Numbered from the stretch's first letter, positions 1-7,662 are shown. The stretch: DNA of 64,000 bases from Variovorax dokdonensis (GCF_030316895.1 NZ_JASZYV010000004.1:62001-126000); one strand, 5' to 3'. Notes: generated by a model not told the origin, from the sequence alone. A program made the numbers and translations.

Positions 1-1
1 G

Positions 2-79
2 GCCGCGCTATTCAACAATAATCAAGGGCCGACGCACTGGATGCGTCTGCCCGCAGTACCTCCTCTTGGCACCCGTTGA
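2..79 (+). CDS. possible 3' end of a gene cut by the left edge
   Basis: A reading frame is open from the window edge and stops at 77-79 after 25 residues, ending in PPLGTR. It is listed only because a second open frame starts on its stop codon (the TTG at 76-78 overlaps the TGA) and the whole left edge reads like a tight string of small rightward genes. No family is recognised. It could equally be non-coding. Confidence 0.22.
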   Translation, partial: AALFNNNQGPTHWMRLPAVPPLGTR

Positions 80-225
80 GTTCCAAGCTGTTGCTAGGGG
101 AGCAAGATGGCATCGTGCACAGTACCGCGCGCACTGCATTCCCCAAGCTGGCCGCCCTAAGAGCGGAAGGCCCCAAACTTGGGGATGCTGCATTGCGTAC
201 AGGGTACGACAGTCGAGCTTTGTAA
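76..225 (+). CDS. possible small protein, 49 aa, TTG start
   Basis: Reading from TTG at 76 gives 49 residues with a protein-like composition (begins LSSKLLLGEQDG, ends YDSRAL). The start overlaps the stop of the preceding frame. It lies 22 nt before the more convincing gene at 248. No family is recognised and the TTG start is a guess. Another frame over the same bases (66-251) is also open, so this assignment is weak. Confidence 0.25.
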   Translation: MSSKLLLGEQDGIVHSTARTAFPKLAALRAEGPKLGDAALRTGYDSRAL

Positions 226-247
226 GGCTTATCGCCGGGGCAAGGCC

Positions 248-523
248 ATGAAGACCGAGGTCGAGATCGTGCTGCTTTTCTCTAGCTACGATCAGTTGGA
301 ACTGCTGCCTGCCGTGCCGCATGCGTCGACGATCCACAAGGATGCATTGATCGGCTGCCAGGTCGGCGACGTACTACAGCTCGGGCCCGCGACGCTTCGA
401 GCAGTGCGCAGGGAATGGTTGCTTGGTCCTGGGGCGACGCTGCGCGTCTTTGCGGAACTGGTGCCAAGTGGGAATGCGAAGGCGAGGTACGCCGATAAGA
501 TGCGCGTTCACTCTGGGGGATGA
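248..523 (+). CDS. small hypothetical protein, 91 aa, accessory block
   Basis: The ATG at 248 is preceded by a GGGGCAAGG purine stretch that could act as ribosome binding site, so it is preferred to the upstream in-frame ATG at 179. The product has no signal peptide or membrane span. It begins MKTEVEIVLLF, as a beta strand might, and a central stretch GCQVGDVLQLGPATLRAVRREW suggests a small beta-barrel-like fold. It is followed after 6 nt by a 43-aa ORF and then an exported protein, as in a small operon of a mobile element. Function unknown. Confidence 0.5.
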   Translation: MKTEVEIVLLFSSYDQLELLPAVPHASTIHKDALIGCQVGDVLQLGPATLRAVRREWLLGPGATLRVFAELVPSGNAKARYADKMRVHSGG

Positions 524-529
524 GACCTC

Positions 530-661
530 ATGCTGTCCTGGCTAAAAGCGCGCTTCTGGAGCGCTCGGTTCATCGTCGGCCCCGGCTTCGTTGCAGTGAA
601 GCTGCCGCCACTGCGTAGGTTCTCAAATTGGGTGCAGAGGCACATCGGGGACGCGCGGTGA
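530..661 (+). CDS. small basic protein, 43 aa
   Basis: The ATG at 530 opens a 43-codon frame rich in Arg, Trp and Phe (starts MLSWLKARFW, ends RHIGDAR). It starts 6 nt after the previous gene. Its TGA (659-661) overlaps the GTG start of the next gene in the sequence GTGA, which suggests translational coupling. It may be a short amphipathic or membrane-associated peptide. No family is recognised. Confidence 0.4.
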   Translation: MLSWLKARFWSARFIVGPGFVAVKLPPLRRFSNWVQRHIGDAR

Positions 662-1029
662 TCAGAATGATGTCGATCGTGCTCGCGGCAGCCAGTGGCG
701 CATGTTTGGCAGCGTCCCCGGCCCAGATGGAACCTGGCTTCGACATCAGTGGTGCCGGCGCCCGGCCTTGTTCGGCCTGGACAGAGGCGCGCGACAAGAT
801 GGGCGATCGCGAGTCTTCCGCGCTTCTGGACGAAGCGATGATGGTGACTTGGGTTCAGGGCTTCCTGAACGGCATGAATGTCAGTCGGATTGCGGCGGGT
901 GGCCAGCCGGCGCGGCTGCCAGACGGAGATTCGATCCGGACGTACGTGGATGCATTTTGCAGGCGACAACCCGGAACAAGGGTCATGCAAGCAGCGCTGC
1001 AGCTTTATCTTTCAAACGCAGCCCGGTAA
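658..1029 (+). CDS. small exported protein, Rap1a/HdeA-like pattern
   Basis: The GTG start at 658 overlaps the preceding stop (GTGA). ATG codons at 667 and 670 are alternatives. The N-terminus MMSIVLAAASGACLAASP is a signal peptide, so the product (about 123 aa) should be periplasmic or secreted. The mature part has a pattern I associate with small Rap1a-immunity or HdeA-like proteins: an early Cys-x-x-Trp (CSAW), a central W-x-x-GFLNGMN helix, then DGDSIRTYVDAFC, an x-x-x-P step and a final AALQLYL helix. Two Cys residues could form a disulfide. The family assignment is from the pattern only. It is the last gene of the small rightward string. Confidence 0.55.
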   Translation: MIRMMSIVLAAASGACLAASPAQMEPGFDISGAGARPCSAWTEARDKMGDRESSALLDEAMMVTWVQGFLNGMNVSRIAAGGQPARLPDGDSIRTYVDAFCRRQPGTRVMQAALQLYLSNAAR

Positions 1030-1039
1030 GCAGGCAAGT

Positions 1040-1070
1040 AAAAAGGCCTGCCCCAACAAGAGGGCAGGCC
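1040..1070 (-). terminator. intrinsic terminator reading leftward
   Basis: A perfect 9-bp stem (GGCCTGCCC at 1045-1053 with GGGCAGGCC at 1062-1070) is flanked on its left by AAAAA at 1040-1044. A leftward transcript would therefore end in a hairpin followed by U5, the classic rho-independent form. On the + strand no U-tract follows. It sits just after the rightward gene ending at 1029, so it may also act as a 3' hairpin for that gene. No leftward gene ends directly upstream of it. Confidence 0.5.
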
Positions 1071-1507
1071 AAATGCAGCACCCGCCCAGGGAGGTACAAG
1101 CGGTTGGAACGTGCCGCGCCAGCAGTCTAATGTTGCAGATCGGAAAGAGCACGAAATTCTTTCGGCTCTGAAACATCTTCGTAGCTCTGGTGACCTCTTT
1201 TGCGACGATGTTGCAGGCCGGTGCCATCGTCCTTGGAGTCGTGTGAGCATGTCGCCAGACGATCCATTTCCCCAGGGCAATTCATCGTGGGCATCCACAA
1301 TGAGCACCCGCCGCGGAGCACTAGATCTGCCGCGCCACCCGAGTGGACGACGGAGATTGCCGAAAACGACGGTTTGAAATCGCGCTGGTCAGCCTCGTAC
1401 TGCAACTTCTAGACACCCATCAAAGCGTGACACCGGAGCTTGTGGCTAGGATACGCGCTACCCGCCTCATCAAGACCCTATGGTCGAACTTATGATGGCG
1501 CCCGCAG
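1071..1507. other. stretch without a supported gene
   Basis: Overlapping short frames exist on both strands, but none has a convincing start, composition or family pattern. The stretch probably includes the lost 5' end of the decayed gene that follows. A frame reading VELMMAPA at about 1481-1504 shifts by one base into the PQVF reading that precedes it. Confidence 0.4.
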
Positions 1508-2137
1508 GTCTTCAAGCACTGCCTGCAAAAGCGTGGCGACGACATCATCGGCACTAGCTACTTAAACGCCGGCAAGCGCCAAAGCGAAAACGATGCGATC
1601 GAGCAAGGCCGCAAAGTGGGCGCGGACCTGTCGTCATCTTCAAACCACATACACCCGCTCGGTCACCACCACCGTGCCCATCACGGCGCTCACCACTTCC
1701 ACCTAGGACCCCGGAAGCGCTGCCCCTGCCTTGGGACCTGGTGGATCTCGACCGCCTATGGCTCGGGAACGCCGACAACTTCCGGATCGTCCACCCACGT
1801 AACGGTGAGCACCCTTGGCTCAGACCACGGCGCACTCTACTGGGTCAAGGTGCGCATGCGAGTGAGCTTACGAGTGCGCGATCTGAACCACAAGGAGCAC
1901 CAGCAGCTGCAGTCGAACCAGCCCGTGGTCGTCGATGACACCTCCGCGTTCTCCGCAGACGTTCTGAAAGGCGACATCGCCCTCACCATCCACGAGGCAC
2001 CTGAGCACGGCACGAACGGCATGGGAAAAAATGCTGAGCGCAAGCAACAACTGCGCGATCACCGCTGCAGCGACGCGGCCCGTGGCTGGAAGAAGACCCT
2101 GCAGACAAGTGAAGCGCTTCAAGAGCAGGGTGCGTGA
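1508..2137 (+). pseudogene. decayed PDZ-like conserved protein gene
   Basis: One frame reads VFKHCLQKRGDDIIGTSYLN then EQGRKVGADL at 1508-1627. The similarity then moves to other frames (VVIF, then YTRSVTTTVPITALTTST with a stop near 1707). It returns to the first frame from about 1750 with TAYGSGTPTTSG, GALYWVKVRMRVSLRVRDLN and VVVDDTSAFSADVLKGDIAL. This order (IGxSxFNA-like start, QAKKVGAD-like helix, Ser/Thr-rich middle, C-terminal PDZ-like DxLxGD loop) matches a family of exported conserved proteins that I remember without a name. At least two compensating frameshifts and no intact start mark it as a pseudogene, unless there are sequencing errors. Confidence 0.35.
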
Positions 2138-2398
2138 TGCCTGTCTTTCAATCTACCGTCAACGTCTGCGCCACAGCAGACAAGGTGAATTGCTCTGTGA
2201 TCAACGGTGCTTGGCTTCATCTCCTCTGCGCAGCCAGACCGTTCAACCACACCTTCGCTAAATGCCAAAACACCTGCCACCGTGCTCAACGTAGTCCCTG
2301 TCGGGTGACCACAACAAGACCTTCAACTGCCACAAGCAAGCTATCTCAGGGCTCCTGACGCGTGGAACGAAGGGATGCGGGCTCGCCAGACACACTGA
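2138..2398. other. short gene-free stretch downstream of the ParB-like operon
   Basis: This lies between the decayed gene and the 3' end of the leftward RepB-like gene. A frame starting at 2137 is open for 74 codons but is Cys/Thr-rich, without any family pattern, and is taken as chance. No terminator hairpin with a U-tract was seen directly after the stop at 2399. Confidence 0.35.
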
Positions 2399-3280
2399 CT
2401 ATCCTTCGATAGATGTCATCTCAACAATCTTCGAGAACTCCTCCAGGATCTCAGCGTGGTTAGCTTGCAAGTACCGAAGAATGCGTGGGTTATCCAATAG
2501 TTTCACGACGTAGCCGCGAGCGAGCATCAGGTTTAAGACGTCCTCCCCGTGATTCTGCTCCGCGAGCTTGTACTCAGAAAGCAAGTTTGACATCTCGTGC
2601 TCCATACGGGCCAGCTGCTCTCGTGAAATGGAGCTCGGGCCCAAGGGCCGCTTGCCCGCTACGAGCATCTCGGGCCGTGTAGCCGCGTACAGCGCTCGCG
2701 CGTACGTGACGGTGACACTGTTGGCCGCAATCATCAGCTCGGCGCATTCGATCTGGCGAGTCGGCTTCATCCTCCGGAGAATGGGTGAAATCTCTGTGGA
2801 AAACATCCTGTCTTTAAGCATGTCGACGACCTCTGCACAGATTCCGTCTAGCAAAGAGCTCTTCTTCTGTAGCAGACTGATGTTGATGCAAAGACCAGCC
2901 GCCAACTTTGCGGGCGGAATACCGCGATCGATCGCACGTCGGATCATGAGGTGCTCTTGAACCGAGGAAAGCCGGCTAACCCGATTGTTGTAGGTGAAGG
3001 TCTCATCGTCGGTCGCAATCAAACAAGGCACCTCTGGAACGCCAAGCTCCTTTATCGCCATCAGACGCATATGACCGTCGAGGACAAGATGCTGTCCACT
3101 CTTGCGATCTACCGCCGACACGGACAGTGGCTCAATCAGGCCGATCTGTAAGATTGAGTCTCGTACTTGCCTGTACTTCTGCGACGAAGACGTTTTCGGA
3201 TCCAGTTTCGTCGAAGGCAGTAGCGAATCAACTGGGATCAAGAGCGGCCTGGGTACAAAGGCCAAAGCCGCGGCCGTCAC
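2399..3280 (-). CDS. RepB/ParB-like DNA-binding protein, second of pair
   Basis: The 293-aa product belongs to the ParB/RepB/Spo0J group. Residues about 12-95 form the ParB N-terminal domain, with a DGHMRLMAIKELG stretch in the place of the usual GERR nucleotide-contact motif. Residues about 105-180 are helical, with an HTH-like LAAGLCINISLLQKKSSLLDG. The C-terminal half resembles the RepB partition-protein C-terminal domain. The arginine-rich signature of CTPase ParBs is degenerate. It starts 4 bp inside the preceding ParB-like gene (ATGA overlap), so the two proteins are probably made in fixed proportion. No ParA is encoded nearby, so classical segregation is unlikely. A role in guiding or regulating the adjacent recombinase is inferred. 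Confidence 0.8.
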   Translation of the reverse strand: MTAAALAFVPRPLLIPVDSLLPSTKLDPKTSSSQKYRQVRDSILQIGLIEPLSVSAVDRKSGQHLVLDGHMRLMAIKELGVPEVPCLIATDDETFTYNNRVSRLSSVQEHLMIRRAIDRGIPPAKLAAGLCINISLLQKKSSLLDGICAEVVDMLKDRMFSTEISPILRRMKPTRQIECAELMIAANSVTVTYARALYAATRPEMLVAGKRPLGPSSISREQLARMEHEMSNLLSEYKLAEQNHGEDVLNLMLARGYVVKLLDNPRILRYLQANHAEILEEFSKIVEMTSIEG

Positions 3281-4176
3281 AAAGCCCCTCCATTGCGCAC
3301 GACGCGGTCAGCCAAGTACCTCGGGAGTGTGTCGAGTCCCTCAAGCCGCAGTACGTTGACCAGGTTCTCGTCTGCAATCAATTTCCTCAGCGCACCAAGA
3401 ATGAAGAACAGTCGTTGTTGCACGAGTGAAGACTTACGGACCATCAGGCGCTGCCGCTCGACTTCCTTTTGGTAGGCTCGGACGAGGCTCGAAGATGTGA
3501 CCGGTTTGCGATCTGGGGACTTGCGTGTGATCGATCGCCCGAGAAACTGTCGTCGTTCAACGAGCTTCTTTACGTACATCAACTGATGCCCGCGTAGACT
3601 TCCAGCTTCGTAAGCGTCCTGCATCGCCAACTGTACGGCTTTGTCATCATCGCCTGCCTTGACGATCACCATTGCTACGGTAAGAGGGATCTGGCCGCGC
3701 TCCACGGCGATCATCAGGCGTTCCTCGCCCTTTTCGGCCAGCTCAAGGATGCTTCTCACGTACGAGTCATTCAAGCCGGTTCTTCGTGCGATTTCTCCCG
3801 CAGAGCAACCTCGTTCCTTGAGCAAGGTTATTCCTTGGAGCAATTCCAAGGGGCGGTGGCGTCTCCTCGCGATGTTCTCAGCTAGGCTCATCACGTACGC
3901 GTCTTCGTCGGACGCAGATACAACCAATGCGGGAATTCTTGCCTCGCCAAGCCGCTGGTACGCCTTGAGCCTACCTTCGCCGCAGATCAGCATATACCTC
4001 TCTGCACCATCTTCACTCGACCGAGGAGTCACGGTGATCGGCTTCTTGAGCCCGACCACCCCGATACTGTGAACGATAGTGTCAAACTTCTTTTGGTTCC
4101 TCTCCCGCGGATTGAGCACTTCGATCCTGTCGAGGGGAATCATACGAAGCTCCGGAGTGGCTAGCGTGGAAGTCAT
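3277..4176 (-). CDS. ParB-like protein, first of pair
   Basis: The 299-aa product has a clear ParB N-terminal domain (residues about 10-100). It carries GEGRLKAYQRLGEARIPALVV in the position of the CTP-binding GERR motif and SLAENIARR in the position of the ENxxR motif. An HTH follows (GCSAGEIARRTGLNDSYVRS, about 130-150). The C-terminus is helical and basic. The gene overlaps the upstream recombinase by 4 bp and the downstream RepB-like gene by 4 bp, giving strict coupling. It resembles chromosomal and plasmid ParB in architecture but lacks a ParA partner. It could be a site-specific clamp or a transcription regulator of the module. Confidence 0.85.
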   Translation of the reverse strand: MTSTLATPELRMIPLDRIEVLNPRERNQKKFDTIVHSIGVVGLKKPITVTPRSSEDGAERYMLICGEGRLKAYQRLGEARIPALVVSASDEDAYVMSLAENIARRRHRPLELLQGITLLKERGCSAGEIARRTGLNDSYVRSILELAEKGEERLMIAVERGQIPLTVAMVIVKAGDDDKAVQLAMQDAYEAGSLRGHQLMYVKKLVERRQFLGRSITRKSPDRKPVTSSSLVRAYQKEVERQRLMVRKSSLVQQRLFFILGALRKLIADENLVNVLRLEGLDTLPRYLADRVVRNGGAL

Positions 4177-5735
4177 GCGGCTCTCTTCAGTCTCAATCGA
4201 GCGGCCATTCCGTAGAAATAGTCAAGATTGTCAAAGCGATAGCTTTCGATCTCTATGGGGTTGTATTCGCCAAGGTTGATCCGGGAGCGAGTGAGGTCAA
4301 GGCGAGGTAATAGGTAGTAGTCCAGGGCCGTTTGGTTTTCGGGCCCAAGCCGGACCGCTACGGTCAGATCGGGCTCCAGTCCTGCATCGAAGCGAATCTT
4401 CCAGAACAAGTGACCCGACTCGCGGCGGTGGCAGCGCGCCAAGACCAACGACACAGTGAACTCTTCGTTGACGTGCAAGAGATCTGTTTCTGAGTCGCGC
4501 CTGATTCGGCCGCCCAAGTCTTGCATGTGCTGCTCAGTTTGCGCAACGATTGCAGGGTGAAGCCTTCGAAGCAAGCGATTGATCTCGATGTATTGGAAAT
4601 CTCGCAACGGCTTGTATCCCACAAGCTCATAAGCCCTGAGTAGGCTTCCGAAGCGATGTGCGTAGACGGACGAGGATGGCATGCCCTCGGCTGAGTTGAT
4701 GATGAAACCCGACAGCGCTTGCCGATCCCTATAGAGTTCGCGCAAGCGATCAATGAGTTCCGCGTCTGAAAAACGCCGCGATCGGGCGCGGATGATTCCT
4801 TGTGCCGTGTAGAAGTCCTCTTTTGCGACGATGGCCACGAAAGCGTTGTCCTTACGAATCCACATCTCCTTGGGATTCACCACCCGGAGCTTCTTGAGCT
4901 TGAATGAGATGCGGTTAAAGACGTTGCTACCAATGTACTTCTCGTTGATTAGGACTTCGTGAACGGTGGCCCTTGTCCATGCCCTCTCTTGATCGTTGAG
5001 GATTTTTGCTGCATTGAGCCGCTTTGCGATCTCTGTCTCAGATACCCCGTCCGTCACGAACCAGTGATAGATCCGTTGAACTGCTTGCACCTGGTCGTCG
5101 GGACCGGGAACAAGGATGACTCGATCGGTTTGAAGGCTTTTATGTTCACCTCGGACGAGTCTCGTCTTGGGCTGGCCGTTCTGGTCGACCAATAGCCTAC
5201 GCAACCCAAATCCCGCTGGCCCCCCCTGTCTGTAGCCCGCCTCGATAAGGCGGCATTGTCCGGCGAAGACCTTTGCAGAAAGCTCGCGACTGTATTCGCC
5301 CGCCATTGCGCGCTTGACGCCCTTGACGATGGTTGAGACGGGCGAGCCATCGTTCTCAAACTGCTCTGCGCAATAGGCAACTCGAATCCCAGCGCGCTTG
5401 CAGACGTATTCGTAGTAGGCGCTTTCATCCGCATCCTGGAACCGGCCCCAGCGGCTAATGTCATAGACAAGGACCATAGAGAAGTCAGCATTGCCCGACT
5501 CGACGTCTTGCAGGAGCTGCTGAAGTGCAGGCCTGCCGCTAATGCGAAGGCCGCTTTTGCCTTCATCAGCATAGGTGCGAGTGACCTCGATGCCACGTCG
5601 AGCCGCATAGTCACGAATGCAGCTGGCCTGGTTCTGCGTTGAGTACTGCTGATGCTCGGTGGACATGCGCACGTATTCGGCAGCGCGGATCAAGGCCTGC
5701 TTGCCTGAAGCAAATTCAGCTTGCTCCGTACTCAT
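4173..5735 (-). CDS. serine recombinase of the mobile module
   Basis: The ATG at 5735 gives 520 aa, with the resolvase domain starting directly at residue 18. An upstream in-frame ATG at 5834 would add 33 residues of poor composition. The catalytic Ser is Ser25 in YVRMSTEHQ, followed by DEGKSGL, the VYDISRWGRF loop and the EYSRELS helix, all typical of serine recombinases. The recombinase domain (about 195-300) follows, with GPAGFGLRR and an ARATVHEVLINEKYIG-like stretch. The C-terminal 200 residues lack the Cys pairs of the zinc ribbon seen in large serine integrases. They end in a unique beta-rich segment followed by a basic tail (RLRLKRAA). It heads an operon with two ParB-like genes. It probably moves or inverts the surrounding element. 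Confidence 0.88.
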   Translation of the reverse strand: MSTEQAEFASGKQALIRAAEYVRMSTEHQQYSTQNQASCIRDYAARRGIEVTRTYADEGKSGLRISGRPALQQLLQDVESGNADFSMVLVYDISRWGRFQDADESAYYEYVCKRAGIRVAYCAEQFENDGSPVSTIVKGVKRAMAGEYSRELSAKVFAGQCRLIEAGYRQGGPAGFGLRRLLVDQNGQPKTRLVRGEHKSLQTDRVILVPGPDDQVQAVQRIYHWFVTDGVSETEIAKRLNAAKILNDQERAWTRATVHEVLINEKYIGSNVFNRISFKLKKLRVVNPKEMWIRKDNAFVAIVAKEDFYTAQGIIRARSRRFSDAELIDRLRELYRDRQALSGFIINSAEGMPSSSVYAHRFGSLLRAYELVGYKPLRDFQYIEINRLLRRLHPAIVAQTEQHMQDLGGRIRRDSETDLLHVNEEFTVSLVLARCHRRESGHLFWKIRFDAGLEPDLTVAVRLGPENQTALDYYLLPRLDLTRSRINLGEYNPIEIESYRFDNLDYFYGMAARLRLKRAA

Positions 5736-5880
5736 TGTCTGAGCTCCTGCCAGATGCGCCTGGTATCTCGGGAAGCTTCGATCTGGGCTTACTTGGCCAG
5801 ACCCTGCCTGCGAACGTCTCCGTATTTCACCCAAGGTATCAGGTCCCGGAGGCGAACTCGATCAAGTCCTCTCTTTGCAA

Positions 5881-6324
5881 TCAAGCTGAGCTGTCGGGAT
5901 TTACGGTCACAGGGGTTAGGCTGACTAACCAAGTTCTCGGCGGTCGAGACGGTGGCGACACGAGCTCGATCAGTTTGAATAGTCCACTGGGTGGCGGCCA
6001 AGGTGATGACGTGTCGCTCTTTGCAATAAAAGTGTCCCAGCTTGCTCTCTTGCGGTTGCGCGTGCGCTGGGCGGCGCGATTGGCGGCGGCGTAGTCTGGA
6101 TTTGCCTCGCGATAGCTGCGCCAGTACCCGGGATTCTTTTTGCGCCAGCCGCGTTGCGCCTCGATTTGGTTTTGAAGGTAGTCCGCATCGGTCTGGCGCT
6201 TGGCCCGTTGCCAAAGGAGCTTCCTGGCTCTCTGGCAATCAATGTTTGAACAGTATGACTGCCCAGGAGACTGGGGTCTCGGTTGGAATTCATTTCCGCA
6301 CGCGCTGCACCAACGCCTTTCCAT
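5881..6324 (-). CDS. small zinc-finger-like protein beside recombinase
   Basis: The ATG at 6324 has a strong GGAGGG ribosome binding site 6 nt upstream. The 147-aa product starts MERRWCSACGNEF and continues with YCSNIDCQRARK, giving a CxxC...CxxxxC finger of the kind found in small treble-clef DNA-binding proteins. A highly basic, Trp/Tyr-rich helical region follows (residues about 35-95, with repeated YW/YR/NPDY elements). The last 45 residues are Pro/Ser-rich. It lies 145 nt upstream of the recombinase on the same strand and I remember similar small proteins beside such recombinases. A DNA-binding or directionality role is inferred. Confidence 0.6.
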   Translation of the reverse strand: MERRWCSACGNEFQPRPQSPGQSYCSNIDCQRARKLLWQRAKRQTDADYLQNQIEAQRGWRKKNPGYWRSYREANPDYAAANRAAQRTRNRKRASWDTFIAKSDTSSPWPPPSGLFKLIELVSPPSRPPRTWLVSLTPVTVNPDSSA

Positions 6325-6481
6325 CGCATCCCTCCGAACTTGAGTTGCAGCTTCGCGCTGCAGGCACGCGGATGCCTAGTTCCGCGCAGTCTCCTGATTC
6401 ATGCAACTCAAAGCGATGTGAAAGAGGAGTGCGAGTTGAATCGCCAAGGCGGACCGTCATGCTGCTACAGGGGAAGCCCGC

Positions 6482-6661
6482 CTAGTCTGCCTCGCGAGAT
6501 CGAATCAAGCCGTCATGAATCCAAACGCGCGCCTTGTCAGCAAGCGCTGCTTTGGCTGCTTCCTCACTGCTGTCGTCATCTACAACGCAGACGCCACACA
6601 TGAAACAGTTACCACGCTTGAGGTCGGCGGTGATCCGATTGAGGTGTCGCTGGGCGGTCAT
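6482..6661 (-). CDS. possible small protein, 59 aa
   Basis: Starting at the ATG at 6661 gives an acidic-to-neutral 59-aa product with a CFMCGVC Cys cluster and an acidic stretch VVDDDSSEEAAKAA. It is upstream of, and on the same strand as, the zinc-finger-like gene, with 157 nt between. Composition is protein-like but there is no recognised family and no clear ribosome binding site. It could be a chance frame. Confidence 0.3.
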   Translation of the reverse strand: MTAQRHLNRITADLKRGNCFMCGVCVVDDDSSEEAAKAALADKARVWIHDGLIRSREAD

Positions 6662-7291
6662 TGTCCAAGCAGTTGACGCCAAAGGGACGACACTCGGCTG
6701 CGCTACCTTTGTCCAGGTTCATCCCGGCCTCCTCAAAGCCAAGAATGTCCGCTCAAGCCGCCATCGATGTCGCAACTGGTCGTCAATATGAATGGAAGTT
6801 GAAGACTATCGTCCCTATGCGGCCGGACGCGGTGGTATGAGCATGACGTTCGGGTATTGAGCTCGCGAACTGGTCTCAGGACTACGTCGCACGTCTTGGG
6901 GGGTCGGAGGACTACCGTGGAATTTGCGTCGATCACGTGCGTAGTGCACTGTGAGTTCACCAATTGGTCGATCCCTATCTGACAACCTGGTCATCGGGGA
7001 GCGTCGAACAACTATCGACCGGAAGCACTGGCATTGAAGACCATTCGCATTTGTCCTCGCCTCAACTCTTGACAACGTTAACAGGTGTTGGCGCGTTAAC
7101 CGTGACCAAGCTCTTGCAGCAGATCTCCGCCATCGCAATTTCGACGCAGAACTGGTCGGAGAGAACTGCCCTAATGCCGGCGGGGTAGCTATGGCTTGTT
7201 ACCTGACGCAAAATGGATCAAGCCTTCAGCTGTCGCTGACCGGCAGTGGAGCACTGGCACTCTCACTACCAAGGGGGTCAAATTGGCAACG
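6662..7291. other. gene-poor stretch of accessory DNA
   Basis: Several frames of 60-107 codons overlap on both strands without family patterns, consistent starts or biased codon use. AT content is higher than in the metabolic parts of the window. It is probably decayed mobile-element DNA. No tRNA-like or att-like core was recognised. Confidence 0.4.
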
Positions 7292-7639
7292 ATGCTCACT
7301 TGTTCAGTCGCGGATGCGCGATCGGGAATTGACACCGTCATTATCGTGGGAGAGAAGCTTCGTGACGATTTAGAGCGCGAGCCACCGTGTAGCGACGTCC
7401 AACTGTCGCCCTACTCGGATCGATGGCTGGGATGGCGTCGCGGCGCGGAAACTTACATGGAGAGGCTCTTCACAACTTCCGAGATGCTCGATGGGCTGAA
7501 CGCCATGGAGCCCAAACATCTACAGAAATCGGAGCGCACGTGGCAGGAACGGGCGGCAGATCTTGTCGCAGATGTTGATCAGGATCTCAAGTACTTTCGA
7601 AGCCTTCTCGTAAGAGTGGCCAGCATGCCGCACGCCTAG
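7292..7639 (+). CDS. hypothetical protein, 115 aa, accessory block
   Basis: The frame is open from 7196. The ATG at 7292 is chosen because protein-like composition starts there. The product is charged and helical, with Trp-rich segments (SDRWLGWRRGAETYMERLF, then SERTWQERAADLVADVDQD) and no signal peptide or membrane span. No family is recognised. It is followed directly by inverted repeats at 7635-7662. It may be a remnant of a longer gene. Confidence 0.35.
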   Translation: MLTCSVADARSGIDTVIIVGEKLRDDLEREPPCSDVQLSPYSDRWLGWRRGAETYMERLFTTSEMLDGLNAMEPKHLQKSERTWQERAADLVADVDQDLKYFRSLLVRVASMPHA

Positions 7640-7662
7640 GCGCAGGCCTAGGTTGAACCTAG
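7635..7662. repeat. clustered CCTAGG inverted repeats
   Basis: CCTAGG occurs at 7635-7640 and again at 7647-7652. The second copy is part of a perfect 7-bp inverted repeat, CTAGGTT (7648-7654) and AACCTAG (7656-7662), around a single G. CTAG is usually rare in such genomes, so three CTAG copies in 28 nt is unusual. It could be a protein-binding site, a 3' hairpin for the preceding frame, or a recombination-related site. No function can be assigned. Confidence 0.4.

Noticed and set aside
6815..7138. Minus-strand frame of 107 codons in the accessory block
   Set aside because: Arg/Ser/Pro-rich composition, no start context and competing frames on both strands. No support as a gene.
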